A stretch of 22,254 bases of DNA. Source: Marinospirillum sp. GTDB taxonomy: Bacteria; Pseudomonadota; Gammaproteobacteria; Pseudomonadales; Halomonadaceae. Under the pieces are notes generated by a model, which did not search any database, had not been told where the DNA came from, and saw only the letters and a list, made by a program, of their open reading frames with translations. Both the position numbers and the translations under genes were made by a program. This document shows positions 11,061 through 20,212 of the stretch, in pieces (the stretch's first letter is position 1; each line of letters begins with the position of its first letter). The stretch is from assembly GCF_014859565.1 (NCBI RefSeq), contig NZ_JACUUA010000047.1:1-22254 (forward strand), given 5' to 3'.

Positions 11061-13895
11061 TTATGCCTCAAAGGCGTCAGCAACCAGACGGTTCTGTTGT
11101 TCAACGTGCACACTGGCGTAACCGCAGGCAGGTGCAGCAGAAGCAGGACGACCGGCAAACTTGAGCTGGTTACACAGCTCGCCTTTGACACGACCGATCA
11201 CATTACGCATGTGGTGCTGGCTCGAATACCAGGCACCCTGATTCTGTGGTTCTTCCTGACACCAGACAACATGCTCAAGATTGGTGTACTGCGCCAGTTC
11301 TGCTTCCAGGTCATCTTCCGGGAAGGGGTAGAGCTGTTCGATACGTACAATCGCGGTATCTTCAGCACCCGTTTCTTCGCGTTTGGCTGCAAGGTCGTAA
11401 TAAACCTTGCCACCACAAAGAATGACACGCTTGACCTTTTTTGGATCCAGTTTGCCTTGATCACCAATGACTGTCTGGAAGTGACTATTAGCCAGATCTT
11501 CCAGTGTGGAAGTGGCATCTTTATGGCGCAGCAGACTCTTCGGAGACATCACTACCAGCGGCTTACGCAGTGGGCGCAGTGCCTGACGACGTAAGAGGTG
11601 GAAAATCTGCGCGGGTGTTGTTGGTGTACAAACCTGGATATTGTGCTCGGCACATAACTGCAAGTAACGCTCCAGACGAGCAGAGGAGTGTTCTGGCCCC
11701 TGACCTTCATAACCGTGTGGCAGCAGCATGGTCAGACCACACAGACGCCCCCACTTGGTTTCACCGGAGGAGATGAACTGATCCATCACCACCTGGGCAC
11801 CGTTGGCAAAGTCACCAAACTGAGCTTCCCAGATCACCAGTGCATTAGGCATAGTGGTGGCATAACCGTATTCAAACGCCAGCACTGCCTCCTCAGAAAG
11901 GTAGGAGTCATGAATCACAAGCTGTGGCTGACCTTCTTTCAGGTTTTGCAGCGGTACATAAACACGAGCATCATTAAAATCGTGCAGTACAGCATGACGG
12001 TGAGAGAAGGTACCACGGCCCACGTCCTGCCCGGTGATACGGATTGGATGGTTGGCATCCAGCAACGTGGCATAAGCCAGCACTTCAGCAAAACCCCAGT
12101 TCAGTGCCATACCACCAGCGAGCATCTTGCGGCGATCTTCATAGATCTTGGCAACCTGACGCTGCATCTGGAAACCTTCCGGCACTTCACACATCTTAAC
12201 GGCAAGTTCCTGCAAGTGTTTGATATCCAAACTGGTATCATACTTAGCAGTCCACTCATGCCCTAGATAAGGAGTCCAGTCAACAAACAGCGCCTTATTG
12301 GGTTCTTTGACCAATGACTTGGCCACATGCTGACCGTTGTCCAGTGCATCACGGTAATCATCACTGAATTTTTTGTTTTCTTCAGCAGTAATTACACCAG
12401 CAGCCACCAGCTTTTCACCGTAGATTTTGCGGGTACTGGGCTGCTTGGCAATTTTCTGATACATCAGCGGCTGGGTACCGGATGGCTCATCAGCTTCGTT
12501 GTGACCACGACGACGGTAACAAACCAGATCAATCACCACATCACGCTTGAACTGCATCCGGTAATCAACAGCCACCTGAGTAACATGCAACACGGCTTCT
12601 GGGTCATCACCATTCACGTGGAAAATGGGTGCTGACACCATTTTTGCCACATCGGTGCAGTATTCAGAAGAACGGGTGTCTTCAGGCTTGGAGGTAGTGA
12701 AACCCACCTGGTTGTTGATAACGATGTGAATGGTGCCACCGGTTTTGTAGGCACGAGTCTGGGACATCTGGAAGGTTTCCATGACCACGCCTTGACCGGA
12801 AAAAGCCGAGTCACCGTGGATGGAAATTGGCATGACCAGTTGACCCGCTTGGTCATCACGACGATCCTGACGGGCGCGTACTGAACCCTCCACCACAGGA
12901 GAAACAATTTCCAGGTGAGATGGGTTAAAAGCCAGTGCCAGATGCACCTCACCGCCGGGAGTCATCACATTGGATGAGAAGCCCTGATGGTATTTAACGT
13001 CACCTGAACCCTTCTCAACCATTTTCTTGCCATCAAACTCATCAAACAGCTCTGAAGGGTTTTTACCAAGAATGTTGACCAGTGTATTCAGACGACCACG
13101 GTGCGCCATGCCAATGACGATTTCTTTGACACCGTAAGAACCGGAACGCTGGATGATTTCATCCATCATCGGAATATAGGACTCACCACCTTCCAGGCCA
13201 AAACGTTTAGTGCCAGGGTATTTGGAAGCAAGATAGTTTTCCAGACCCTCAGCGGCCGACAGGCGTTCAAGTAAGTGCTTACGCACTTCGGGACTGTAAT
13301 CAGGTTTTGAGCGCACTGACTCAAAACGCTGCTGCAGCCAGCGCTTCTCTTCTGTATCCACAATGTGCATAAACTCGGCACCAATGGTGGAACAGTAGGT
13401 CTGGCTAACTGCATCATGAATTTCGCGCAGGGTCGCTTTTTCTTTACCAATAAAAAGTGAGCCTGTCTGGAATTCCTGCTCAAGATCATCCTTGTTGAGC
13501 TGGTGAAAGCCAAGATCAAGATCAGTCACCGGATAACGCTGCATTAATCCGAGCGGATCCAGTTTGGCTTGCTGATGACCACGGAAACGATAGGCGTTGA
13601 TCAGCTGCAGAACCTTGACCTGCTTCTTATCATGCGGATTATCCTGGCTGCCACCGGCAACGCGGGATACGCGCTGACGAGCCAGCTGGGAGAAATGATC
13701 GCGAACGGGGGTTAAAGGAAGATCCTGCACAGGTGCGCCTTCCGGACGAGGGAGCTTGTTGAAATACTCACGCCATTGTTCCGGTACGGTGTTGGGATCG
13801 TTCAGATACTCTTCGTAGAGCTCTTCGATATAATGGACATTACCCCCATAGGTATGGGAGGAATTCCACATAAACTCCATGCTGCCTTCTTGCAT
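11061..13895 (-). CDS. sucA: 2-oxoglutarate dehydrogenase E1 component
   Basis: The thiamine diphosphate-dependent E1 decarboxylates 2-oxoglutarate and succinylates the lipoyl group of SucB. The 944-residue protein shows the N-terminal E2-interacting segment (YIEELYEEYLNDPNTVPEQW), GMAHRGRLNTLVN, the ThDP-binding HVNGDDPEAV and NNQVGFTT region, the GQDVGRGTFSHRHAVLHD motif of the pyrimidine domain, and an AFEYGYA segment. Length is that of pseudomonad SucA. The frame opens further upstream to 13931, but the start at 13895 fits homologues beginning MQE-x3-M-x-x-MWNS and has AGGGTGA upstream. It competes with NifV for 2-oxoglutarate. Confidence 0.97.
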   Translation of the reverse strand: MQEGSMEFMWNSSHTYGGNVHYIEELYEEYLNDPNTVPEQWREYFNKLPRPEGAPVQDLPLTPVRDHFSQLARQRVSRVAGGSQDNPHDKKQVKVLQLINAYRFRGHQQAKLDPLGLMQRYPVTDLDLGFHQLNKDDLEQEFQTGSLFIGKEKATLREIHDAVSQTYCSTIGAEFMHIVDTEEKRWLQQRFESVRSKPDYSPEVRKHLLERLSAAEGLENYLASKYPGTKRFGLEGGESYIPMMDEIIQRSGSYGVKEIVIGMAHRGRLNTLVNILGKNPSELFDEFDGKKMVEKGSGDVKYHQGFSSNVMTPGGEVHLALAFNPSHLEIVSPVVEGSVRARQDRRDDQAGQLVMPISIHGDSAFSGQGVVMETFQMSQTRAYKTGGTIHIVINNQVGFTTSKPEDTRSSEYCTDVAKMVSAPIFHVNGDDPEAVLHVTQVAVDYRMQFKRDVVIDLVCYRRRGHNEADEPSGTQPLMYQKIAKQPSTRKIYGEKLVAAGVITAEENKKFSDDYRDALDNGQHVAKSLVKEPNKALFVDWTPYLGHEWTAKYDTSLDIKHLQELAVKMCEVPEGFQMQRQVAKIYEDRRKMLAGGMALNWGFAEVLAYATLLDANHPIRITGQDVGRGTFSHRHAVLHDFNDARVYVPLQNLKEGQPQLVIHDSYLSEEAVLAFEYGYATTMPNALVIWEAQFGDFANGAQVVMDQFISSGETKWGRLCGLTMLLPHGYEGQGPEHSSARLERYLQLCAEHNIQVCTPTTPAQIFHLLRRQALRPLRKPLVVMSPKSLLRHKDATSTLEDLANSHFQTVIGDQGKLDPKKVKRVILCGGKVYYDLAAKREETGAEDTAIVRIEQLYPFPEDDLEAELAQYTNLEHVVWCQEEPQNQGAWYSSQHHMRNVIGRVKGELCNQLKFAGRPASAAPACGYASVHVEQQNRLVADAFEA

Positions 13896-14054
13896 TCTGT
13901 TATCACCCTGCATGAAGGGGAGTCCATCCACATCGACCGCTGAGCCATTTTCTGTATCAGGCTTCTAGCCTGTGCAGATCTTGCTGTCTCAGTTCCCCTG
14001 GCCTTTGTGAACAAACGGGGAAAACCCGTATCCCCTGATGGTTACTTTATTTAG

Positions 14055-14085
14055 GCAGAAGCCGGTGGATCACACCGGCTTCTGC
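14055..14085 (-). other. 13-bp perfect hairpin between sdhB and sucA
   Basis: Arms 14055-14067 and 14073-14085 pair perfectly around a 5-nt loop. There is no U-run after the stem on either strand, so it is not a classic terminator. In a polycistronic sdh-suc message it could act as an RNA processing or 3'-end stabilizing element that sets the ratio of sdh to suc transcripts. The stem is seen directly; the role is inferred. Confidence 0.6.
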
Positions 14086-14158
14086 TTGTGCATTGTACCC
14101 GACTGGCAGAAAAACGACAGTGCCGGTACAGGGTTTTACCCACGACTTTTGGTGCATA

Positions 14159-14179
14159 AGCCCCTTTTTTTAAAGGGCT
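14159..14179 (-). other. Small hairpin just past the sdhB stop
   Basis: AGCCC-C-TTT and AAAGGGCT form an imperfect stem with one unpaired C around a T-rich loop, beginning a few bases past the sdhB stop codon. There is no clear U-run after it on the minus strand. Together with the hairpin at 14055-14085 it marks the 290-bp gap (13896-14185) dividing the sdh and suc halves. I did not find a convincing sucA promoter in the gap. Confidence 0.35.
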
Positions 14180-14185
14180 AAGGCA

Positions 14186-14890
14186 TCAGGTCGCGTTAGA
14201 CAGCAACATATCGCGGATATGGCCGATGGCACGAGTCGGGTTGAGACCCTTCGGACATACAGCCACACAGCTCATGATGCCGCGGCAACGGAACACACTG
14301 AACGGATCATCAAGATCCGACAGGCGGTCACGGGTTGCCGTGTCACGACTATCAATCAGGAAACGATAAGCCTGCAACAGACCGGATGGACCCACAAACT
14401 TGTCGGGGTTCCACCAGAATGAAGGGCAGGCTGTGGAGCAGCAGGCACAGAGAATACACTCGTACAGGCCGTCCAGCTTGTCGCGCTCCTCGGGAGATTG
14501 CAGACGCTCAATGGCCGGAGCCGGAGTGTCATTGATCAGGTAGGGCCGGATGCGTTCGTACTGTTGGTAGAACAGACCCATATCCACGACCAGATCCCGA
14601 ATGACTGGTAGACCGGGCAATGGACGCAGAATCAGCTTGCCGCCTTTCACCACCTCAGACAAGGGGGTGATGCAGGCCAGACCATTTTTGCCGTTCATGT
14701 TCATACCGTCAGAGCCGCACACACCTTCACGGCAGGAGCGACGGTAAGCCATACCATTGTCTTTTTCTTTCACCAGATGCAGAACATCCAGCACCATCAG
14801 GTCTTTGCCCTTGGTGTCGATTTCAAAGTCCTGCATGTAAGGCGCTTTATCCGTTTCCGGATTGTAACGATAAACTGATACCTGAAGCAT
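14186..14890 (-). CDS. sdhB: Succinate dehydrogenase iron-sulfur subunit
   Basis: SdhB carries electrons from the SdhA flavin to ubiquinone through three Fe-S clusters. The 234-residue protein has the [2Fe-2S] ligands C53, C58 and C73 in CREGVCGSDGMN and NGLAC, with D61 at the usual fourth-position area, the [4Fe-4S] motif CILCACCSTACPSFWWN, and the [3Fe-4S]/[4Fe-4S] motif CRGIMSCVAVCPKGLNP. Length is that of E. coli SdhB. AGGAGAG precedes the start and the gap from sdhA is 26 bp. It is the last sdh gene before the hairpin-bearing gap that leads to sucA. Confidence 0.98.
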   Translation of the reverse strand: MLQVSVYRYNPETDKAPYMQDFEIDTKGKDLMVLDVLHLVKEKDNGMAYRRSCREGVCGSDGMNMNGKNGLACITPLSEVVKGGKLILRPLPGLPVIRDLVVDMGLFYQQYERIRPYLINDTPAPAIERLQSPEERDKLDGLYECILCACCSTACPSFWWNPDKFVGPSGLLQAYRFLIDSRDTATRDRLSDLDDPFSVFRCRGIMSCVAVCPKGLNPTRAIGHIRDMLLSNAT

Positions 14891-14916
14891 CTTTACTCTC
14901 CTAACATCAAATCTGA

Positions 14917-16704
14917 TTAGTAAGTACGAATTTTAGGCTCAAAGTGCTTCAGCAGGTCACCCTGAATCAGCTTGGGAGCTCTATTAACATCGCGCTTACC
15001 GAGAGTTTTGGTGGTTGGCATATACACAGAATGCTTCAGCCAGTTGGCATCATCCCGCTCGGTGAAGTCATTACGACTGTGAGCACCACGGCTCTCACGA
15101 CGCTCGAATGCAGAGATAGCTGTTGCTTCCGCCACTTCCAGCAGGTTATCCAGCTCCAGTGCTTCGATACGGCCAGTGTTGAAAGCGTTGCTCTTGTCCT
15201 GCAGGTTTGCCTGACCAATCCGCTCACGCAGATCTTTTAACTGAGCAATACCTTTTTCCATGTATTGGCCATCGCGGAATACACCGAAGTAGTTCTGCAT
15301 GCAGTTCTGCAGCTCGGCACGCAGTGCCGGTACACTCTCGCCACCTTTTGATTCATTCCAGCGATTCATGCGCGCCAGAGAAGCCTCAAGGTCAGACTGG
15401 GATGCCTCATCGTACTGAATACCCTGATCCAGCGCTTTTTCGATGTACAGACCCGCTGCACGGCCAAACACCACCAGATCCAGCAGTGAGTTACCACCCA
15501 GACGATTGGCACCGTGTACGGATACACAAGCTGCTTCACCACAGGCAAACAAACCATTAATGATCTGATCTTTGCCGTTGGCATCAACAGTGATAGCCTG
15601 ACCATGGATATTGGTTGGAATACCACCCATCATGTAGTGACAGGTTGGCACCACAGGAATTGGAGCCTTGACCGGATCCACGTGAGCAAAGGTTTTGGAC
15701 AACTCAAGGATACCAGGCAGGCGCTTGTTCAGTACCTCTTCACCCAGGTGATCCAGTTTCAGGAACACATGGTCACCCTTCTCACCGGCACCCCGACCTT
15801 CCAGGATTTCCAGAACCATGGAGCGGGCAACCACATCACGACCTGCCAGATCTTTGGCATTGGGCGCATAACGCTCCATGAAGCGCTCACCGTCTTTATT
15901 GATCAGGTAACCACCTTCACCACGGCAACCTTCAGTGACCAGTGTGCCAGCGCCCCAGATGCCAGTGGGGTGGAACTGCCACATTTCCATATCCTGCATG
16001 GCAAAACCGGCGCGCAGCGCCATACCGATACCGTCACCGGTATTGATCAGAGCGTTGGTGGTGGAGGCATAAATACGGCCTGCTCCACCCGTTGCCAGTA
16101 CGGTGGCCTTGGCTTTGACAAACACGGTTTCGCCAGTTTCGATGCACAGGGCAATACAACCCACTACATCATTGGTGGCGTTTTTCACCAGATCAACGGC
16201 ATACCATTCGTTCAGAAAGGTGGTGTTGTTTTTCAGGTTACCCTGGTAAAGAGTATGCAGCAGGGCGTGACCGGTACGGTCAGCAGCAGCACAGGTCCGC
16301 GATGCCTGACCACCCTTGCCGAAGTCTTTGGACTGACCACCAAAAGGACGCTGATAAATACGACCTTCATCGGTACGAGAAAAGGGCAGACCCATGTGCT
16401 CCAGCTCAAAAACAGCCTTGGGGCCTTCGTTACACATGTATTCGATCGCGTCCTGGTCTCCGATATAGTCGGAACCCTTGACGGTATCGTACATGTGCCA
16501 ACGCCAGTCATCGTTCGGATCATCAGATGCGATGGCACAGGTGATACCACCCTGAGCAGACACCGTGTGTGAACGGGTTGGGAATACTTTGGAAATAACG
16601 GCTGTTTTGCGACCAGATTGTGCCAGCTGTAAACCGGCACGCAGGCCTGAACCACCACCACCAACGATGATGGCATCAAACTCTAGAGTACGAAGTGCTG
16701 ACAT
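14917..16704 (-). CDS. sdhA: Succinate dehydrogenase flavoprotein subunit
   Basis: SdhA oxidizes succinate to fumarate using covalently bound FAD, on the cytoplasmic face of the membrane. The 595-residue protein shows the FAD-binding [15 protein letters not shown] near residues 14-28, the flavin-linking H46 in [10 protein letters not shown], a substrate-binding HPTG motif in [11 protein letters not shown], the catalytic-region [21 protein letters not shown], and a C-terminal [26 protein letters not shown] tail. Length matches the family. The start is 3 bp after the sdhD stop, with GGGGAG as ribosome site inside the end of sdhD, so translation is probably coupled. Confidence 0.98.
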   Translation of the reverse strand: MSALRTLEFDAIIVGGGGSGLRAGLQLAQSGRKTAVISKVFPTRSHTVSAQGGITCAIASDDPNDDWRWHMYDTVKGSDYIGDQDAIEYMCNEGPKAVFELEHMGLPFSRTDEGRIYQRPFGGQSKDFGKGGQASRTCAAADRTGHALLHTLYQGNLKNNTTFLNEWYAVDLVKNATNDVVGCIALCIETGETVFVKAKATVLATGGAGRIYASTTNALINTGDGIGMALRAGFAMQDMEMWQFHPTGIWGAGTLVTEGCRGEGGYLINKDGERFMERYAPNAKDLAGRDVVARSMVLEILEGRGAGEKGDHVFLKLDHLGEEVLNKRLPGILELSKTFAHVDPVKAPIPVVPTCHYMMGGIPTNIHGQAITVDANGKDQIINGLFACGEAACVSVHGANRLGGNSLLDLVVFGRAAGLYIEKALDQGIQYDEASQSDLEASLARMNRWNESKGGESVPALRAELQNCMQNYFGVFRDGQYMEKGIAQLKDLRERIGQANLQDKSNAFNTGRIEALELDNLLEVAEATAISAFERRESRGAHSRNDFTERDDANWLKHSVYMPTTKTLGKRDVNRAPKLIQGDLLKHFEPKIRTY

Positions 16705-16707
16705 GAA

Positions 16708-17055
16708 TTAAACTCCCCACAAAACTTGAACGCCCCAGACCACAAAGGCAAAAAGCGCCAGAATAACAAACAGCTGGAACACAAGGCGGATGCCCGTTGG
16801 CTTGATGTAGTCGGTTGCCACTGTCCACAGGCCAATCCAGGCGTGCGCAGCAATCGATAACAGTGCCAGCATGCTGAAAATACGCATCCAGGTGCACTGG
16901 AAGAGTGTTGACCAAGTCAGGTAATCCAGATTCGGATTCACCAGAAAAAAACCAACCATGAACAGGGTGTAGGCCAGCAGAATAACGGCTGTGGCGCGCT
17001 GCATCAGCCAGTCAGCCAAGCCGCTGCGACCAAAATTGGTGATATTGGTTACCAT
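16708..17055 (-). CDS. sdhD: Succinate dehydrogenase membrane anchor subunit SdhD
   Basis: SdhD is the smaller membrane anchor of complex II and helps form the heme b and ubiquinone sites. The 115-residue protein has three hydrophobic segments at about 20-39, 56-78 and 89-113. Visible family marks are the N-terminal SGLADWLMQRATAVIL, H71 in AHAWIGLW (E. coli H71 is near the heme propionates) and Y83 in TDYIKP, the quinone-site tyrosine position. It overlaps the end of sdhC by 7 bp. Confidence 0.95.
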   Translation of the reverse strand: MVTNITNFGRSGLADWLMQRATAVILLAYTLFMVGFFLVNPNLDYLTWSTLFQCTWMRIFSMLALLSIAAHAWIGLWTVATDYIKPTGIRLVFQLFVILALFAFVVWGVQVLWGV

Positions 17056-17426
17056 ACCCAGACTCCTGCCAGCAGAATGAGAACAACAGAAACAATCACA
17101 ACCGCCTGAGACATCTTGTGCCCACCCTCAAGTGTGACACCAATATCCAGATCCATGATCAGGTGTTTAAAACCGGCTACACAGTGATAAGCCAGTGCAG
17201 ACAGCAGACCCCAGAGCACAAACTTGGCCAGGAAATTCTGCTGCAGAACAGTTTTCACACTCTCAAAGCCCTCCGGTGAGGAGAGAGACACTTCCAGTGC
17301 CCAGAACATGAAAATCAGGCCAACAAACATAATCACACCGGTGATACGGTGAGTGATTGATGTCAGCGCTGATAAAGGGAGCTTTATCGTCGATATATCG
17401 AGGTTTACAGGTCTTTTGCTTTTCAC
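17049..17426 (-). CDS. sdhC: Succinate dehydrogenase cytochrome b556 subunit SdhC
   Basis: SdhC is the larger membrane anchor and heme b ligand subunit. From the GTG at 17426 the product has 125 residues: SKRPVNLD near the N-terminus, then SITHRITGV around the ubiquinone-site S24/R27 region, and the heme ligand H81 in AYHCVAGFKHLIMD, with three hydrophobic segments at about 29-49, 64-86 and 105-125. A second GTG at 17438 would add four residues (129 total); an AAGAG lies upstream of both, so the choice rests on homologues that begin directly before SxRPVNLD. It is the first gene of the cluster, with a leader of about 125 nt from the predicted promoter. Confidence 0.93.
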   Translation of the reverse strand: MKSKRPVNLDISTIKLPLSALTSITHRITGVIMFVGLIFMFWALEVSLSSPEGFESVKTVLQQNFLAKFVLWGLLSALAYHCVAGFKHLIMDLDIGVTLEGGHKMSQAVVIVSVVLILLAGVWVW

Positions 17427-17559
17427 GGCTCTACACACTCTTATGGTGCTTGCACAGGTTTCCCCGGCAACAAGCGATTGTATTTAAAAGCGCTCGCAGA
17501 ACACACAGTTGCTCCTGTATCTTCTGATCAAGCACTCATCCCCCTGGTGCAGGTCGCTG

Positions 17560-17588
17560 ATTATAGGAACCCAAAAATGCTTACGCAA
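17560..17588 (-). promoter_or_regulatory. Sigma-70 promoter of the sdhCDAB-sucAB-lpd-sucCD cluster
   Basis: Read on the minus strand, TTGCGT (17588-17583), a 17-bp spacer and a perfect TATAAT (17565-17560) lie about 135 bp upstream of sdhC. Transcription should begin near 17553. The distance leaves a long leader in which translational control is possible, but no riboswitch or regulator site was recognized. Confidence 0.65.
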
Positions 17589-17703
17589 TCTAGCCAAAGG
17601 TTGTGCACCGCATCAAAATAAGCGAATCTTACAGCCTACTCTGAACCTAGGCGTGGCGCATTCTAGCAACCCTGAGGACGATTACCCTAGCCATTTAGCG
17701 TAA

Positions 17704-17731
17704 TTGACAAGAGATTTAAGCCTTCTATAGT
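17704..17731 (+). promoter_or_regulatory. Sigma-70 promoter of gltA
   Basis: A perfect TTGACA (17704-17709), a 16-bp spacer and TATAGT (17726-17731) form a strong housekeeping promoter. The start point should be near 17738, giving a leader of about 50 nt before gltA. It diverges from the sdhC promoter about 140 bp away, so the region between may be shared by regulators of both. Confidence 0.75.
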
Positions 17732-17787
17732 GATGCCACCTTGATTTTCAGTTAGGCAAGCGTGACCAAAATAAATAAGGAGGCCTT

Positions 17788-19068
17788 ATGGCTGACAAGA
17801 AAGCAGTATTGACCGTTGATGGTCTTGACCAAGGTGTTGAACTACCGATCCTGAGCGGTACTGTTGGACCGGACGTGATTGATGTGCGCAGCCTGGGTTC
17901 AACCGGCATGTTCACTTATGATCCAGGCTTTTTGGCAACCGCATCCTGCGAATCCAAAATCACCTACATTGATGGTGGTCAGGGCATTCTTCTGCATCGT
18001 GGTTATCCCATTGATCAGCTGGCCGAACGGTCCGATTACGTGGAGCTCTGTTACCTGCTGCTGAACGGTGAATTACCGACACCTGCCCAGCGTGACAAAT
18101 TTGAAAACACCATTCGCCGCCATACCATGGTGCATGAGCAGCTGACCCAGTTCTTCAAAGGCTTCCGTCGTGATGCTCACCCGATGGCTGTTATGTGTGG
18201 TGTTGTTGGTGCGCTTTCAGCTTTTTATCATGAAGCGATGGATATCAGTGATGCTTATCACCGTGAAGTGTCTGCACACCGCCTAATCGCCAAAATGCCG
18301 ACCATTGCTGCCATGTGTTTTAAATATTCCACTGGTCAGCCTTTTGTTTATCCACGCAATGATCTGACCTACGCAGAAAACTTCCTGCACATGATGTTTG
18401 CTACACCCTGCGAGGAATACAAGGTTAATCCGATCTTTGCCAAGGCCATGGATCGTATTTTCATGCTGCACGCTGACCACGAGCAGAACGCCTCCACCTC
18501 CACTGTACGTCTGGCTGGCTCCACTGGCGCCAACCCCTTCGCCTGTATTGCAGCGGGTATTGCTGCACTCTGGGGCCCTGCCCACGGCGGTGCCAACGAA
18601 GCAGTACTCACCATGCTGGATGAAATTGGTGACGAGTCTCGCATCGAAGAATTTGTTGCTCGCGCCAAAGACAAAGATGATCCTTTCAAACTGATGGGCT
18701 TTGGTCACCGCGTTTACCGCAACTTTGACCCACGTGCCAAGGTTATGAAACAGACCTGTGATGAAGTACTGCAGGAACTGGGCATGGCCGATGATCCACA
18801 GTTAAAAATTGCCAAGCGTCTGGAACAGATTGCCCTGGAAGACGAATACTTCAAAGATCGCAGTCTCTACCCGAATGTCGACTTTTATTCCGGCATCATT
18901 CTTAAAGCCATTGGTATCCCCACCAATATGTTCACGGTAATTTTCGCCATGAGCCGTACCATTGGCTGGATTTCCCACTGGAATGAAATGATCAGCAACG
19001 ACTACAAAATTGGTCGTCCGCGTCAGCTTTATACTGGTTCACCTCAGCGCGACTACCCGGCTCGCTGA
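17788..19068 (+). CDS. gltA: Citrate synthase, type II (GltA)
   Basis: Citrate synthase condenses oxaloacetate and acetyl-CoA to start the TCA cycle. The 426-residue protein is a type II (hexameric, NADH-sensitive class) enzyme by its length and N-terminal beta-domain. The catalytic residues H266 ([10 protein letters not shown]), H307 ([14 protein letters not shown]) and D365 (NVDFYSGI) are all present, and C208 in TPCEEY is at the place of the reactive cysteine linked to NADH inhibition in E. coli. TAAGGAGG sits 4 bp before the ATG. It faces away from sdhC, the arrangement found in many gammaproteobacteria, and ends at its own terminator. Confidence 0.98.
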   Translation: MADKKAVLTVDGLDQGVELPILSGTVGPDVIDVRSLGSTGMFTYDPGFLATASCESKITYIDGGQGILLHRGYPIDQLAERSDYVELCYLLLNGELPTPAQRDKFENTIRRHTMVHEQLTQFFKGFRRDAHPMAVMCGVVGALSAFYHEAMDISDAYHREVSAHRLIAKMPTIAAMCFKYSTGQPFVYPRNDLTYAENFLHMMFATPCEEYKVNPIFAKAMDRIFMLHADHEQNASTSTVRLAGSTGANPFACIAAGIAALWGPAHGGANEAVLTMLDEIGDESRIEEFVARAKDKDDPFKLMGFGHRVYRNFDPRAKVMKQTCDEVLQELGMADDPQLKIAKRLEQIALEDEYFKDRSLYPNVDFYSGIILKAIGIPTNMFTVIFAMSRTIGWISHWNEMISNDYKIGRPRQLYTGSPQRDYPAR

Positions 19069-19088
19069 ACATCTAGTTGCCGCTACAC

Positions 19089-19115
19089 AAAAGGCTGCCG
19101 CAAGGCAGCCTTTTT
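19089..19115 (+). terminator. Rho-independent terminator of gltA
   Basis: A GC-rich stem (GGCTGCC with GGCAGCC, extended by A-U pairs) closed by a GCAA tetraloop and followed by TTTTT begins about 20 bp after the gltA stop. Confidence 0.92.
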
Positions 19116-19177
19116 AATGGTTGCTCACAAGGCTTGGTGCCTTTAATCTTGGCGCATACTCAGATCGGGAGCAGAAG

Positions 19178-20071
19178 ATGGCCTCAGCACAAAAAATCGC
19201 TTTTATTGGACTTGGAGTCATGGGTGGCCCGATGGCGGGCCACCTTGACAAAGCAGGACATCAACTGACAGTATTTAATCGCAGCAATAAAAAAGCCATA
19301 CAATGGGCAGCCGCCCACCCTGGACATACCGCTGCAGCCACTCCAGCAGAAGCCGCTGCAGAAGCAGATATTGTGCTGCTGTGTGTCGGCAAGGATGAAG
19401 ACGTTCGTGAAGTGATTTGCGGCGACCAGGGTGTTTTAAAAACCCTGCGTCCCGGCAGCCTAATCATTGATCACACCACAGCCTCCGCTACCCTCGCCAG
19501 AGAAATGGCAGAACGTTGCAGCGAACAACAGATCGAGTTTATTGATGCGCCTGTTTCCGGTGGACAGCAGGGCGCAGAAAACGGACAGCTCACCATTATG
19601 GCGGGAGGATCTGAGCAGGCATTTAAACGGGCTGAACCCATTATGCAGGTTTTTGCCCGCGCCGTAACTCTGATGGGACCATCTGGTAGCGGGCAACTCA
19701 CCAAAATGGTTAATCAAATTTGTATTGGCGGCCTGGTTCAAGCCCTGGCAGAAGGCCTGAATTTTGCAAAGCAGGCCGGGCTGGATCAGCAAAAGGTGAT
19801 TGATGTTATTAGCCTTGGAGCAGCAGGCTCCTGGCAAATGGCCAACCGCCACAAAACCATGATTGCTGATGAATATGAACACGGTTTTGCGGTAAACTGG
19901 ATGCGTAAAGATTTGGACATTTGTCTGATTCAGGCAAGAAATCTGGGTGTCCAGTTACCGGTCACCGCACTGGTTGATCAACTTTATGCTGAAGTGCAGC
20001 AAATGGGTGGTGGACGCTGGGATACTTCCAGCCTGCTGAAACGTTTGCAAGGTTATTCTTCGAAACAATAG
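19178..20071 (+). CDS. Beta-hydroxyacid dehydrogenase family NAD(P)-dependent reductase
   Basis: The 297-residue protein belongs to the 3-hydroxyisobutyrate dehydrogenase / 2-hydroxy-3-oxopropionate (tartronate semialdehyde) reductase family. It has the N-terminal Rossmann motif GLGVMGGPMA (11-20), the substrate-binding DAPVSGGQQGAENG (124-136), the catalytic lysine K176 in GSGQLTKMVNQ, and the C-terminal helical domain. An Arg-Ser pair (R35, S36) after beta-strand 2 hints at NADP(H), since an acidic residue there favours NAD. The substrate cannot be told from sequence: tartronate semialdehyde, 3-hydroxyisobutyrate, succinic semialdehyde and others are handled by close relatives. The start at 19178 follows GGGAG and fits the family N-terminus. 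It is separated from gltA by a terminator, so it is its own transcription unit. Confidence 0.85.
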   Translation: MASAQKIAFIGLGVMGGPMAGHLDKAGHQLTVFNRSNKKAIQWAAAHPGHTAAATPAEAAAEADIVLLCVGKDEDVREVICGDQGVLKTLRPGSLIIDHTTASATLAREMAERCSEQQIEFIDAPVSGGQQGAENGQLTIMAGGSEQAFKRAEPIMQVFARAVTLMGPSGSGQLTKMVNQICIGGLVQALAEGLNFAKQAGLDQQKVIDVISLGAAGSWQMANRHKTMIADEYEHGFAVNWMRKDLDICLIQARNLGVQLPVTALVDQLYAEVQQMGGGRWDTSSLLKRLQGYSSKQ

Positions 20072-20133
20072 TCCGGCTTAAAAATACAGAACTATACAAC
20101 GACCTGTTTTTATCCGAAATCAAAGGCTCAGTC

Positions 20134-20162
20134 TTGATTCTTGTTACCGCAACAGGTATTAA
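20134..20162 (+). promoter_or_regulatory. Candidate sigma-70 promoter of the PilZ/HD-GYP gene
   Basis: TTGATT (20134-20139), a 17-bp spacer and TATTAA (20157-20162) lie about 50 bp upstream of the next gene. Both hexamers deviate from consensus, so this is only the best candidate in the 140-bp gap. Confidence 0.3.
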
Positions 20163-20212
20163 GCACTATTGATTATACAGACATTAAATCCAGCAGTTAA
20201 TTTGTGGGCAAG

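Noticed and set aside
14055..14085. Intrinsic terminator after sdhB
   Set aside because: The stem is strong but no U-run follows on either strand.
15514..16572. 352-codon plus-strand open frame opposite sdhA
   Set aside because: Antisense shadow of the sdhA gene, with no domain and no ribosome site.
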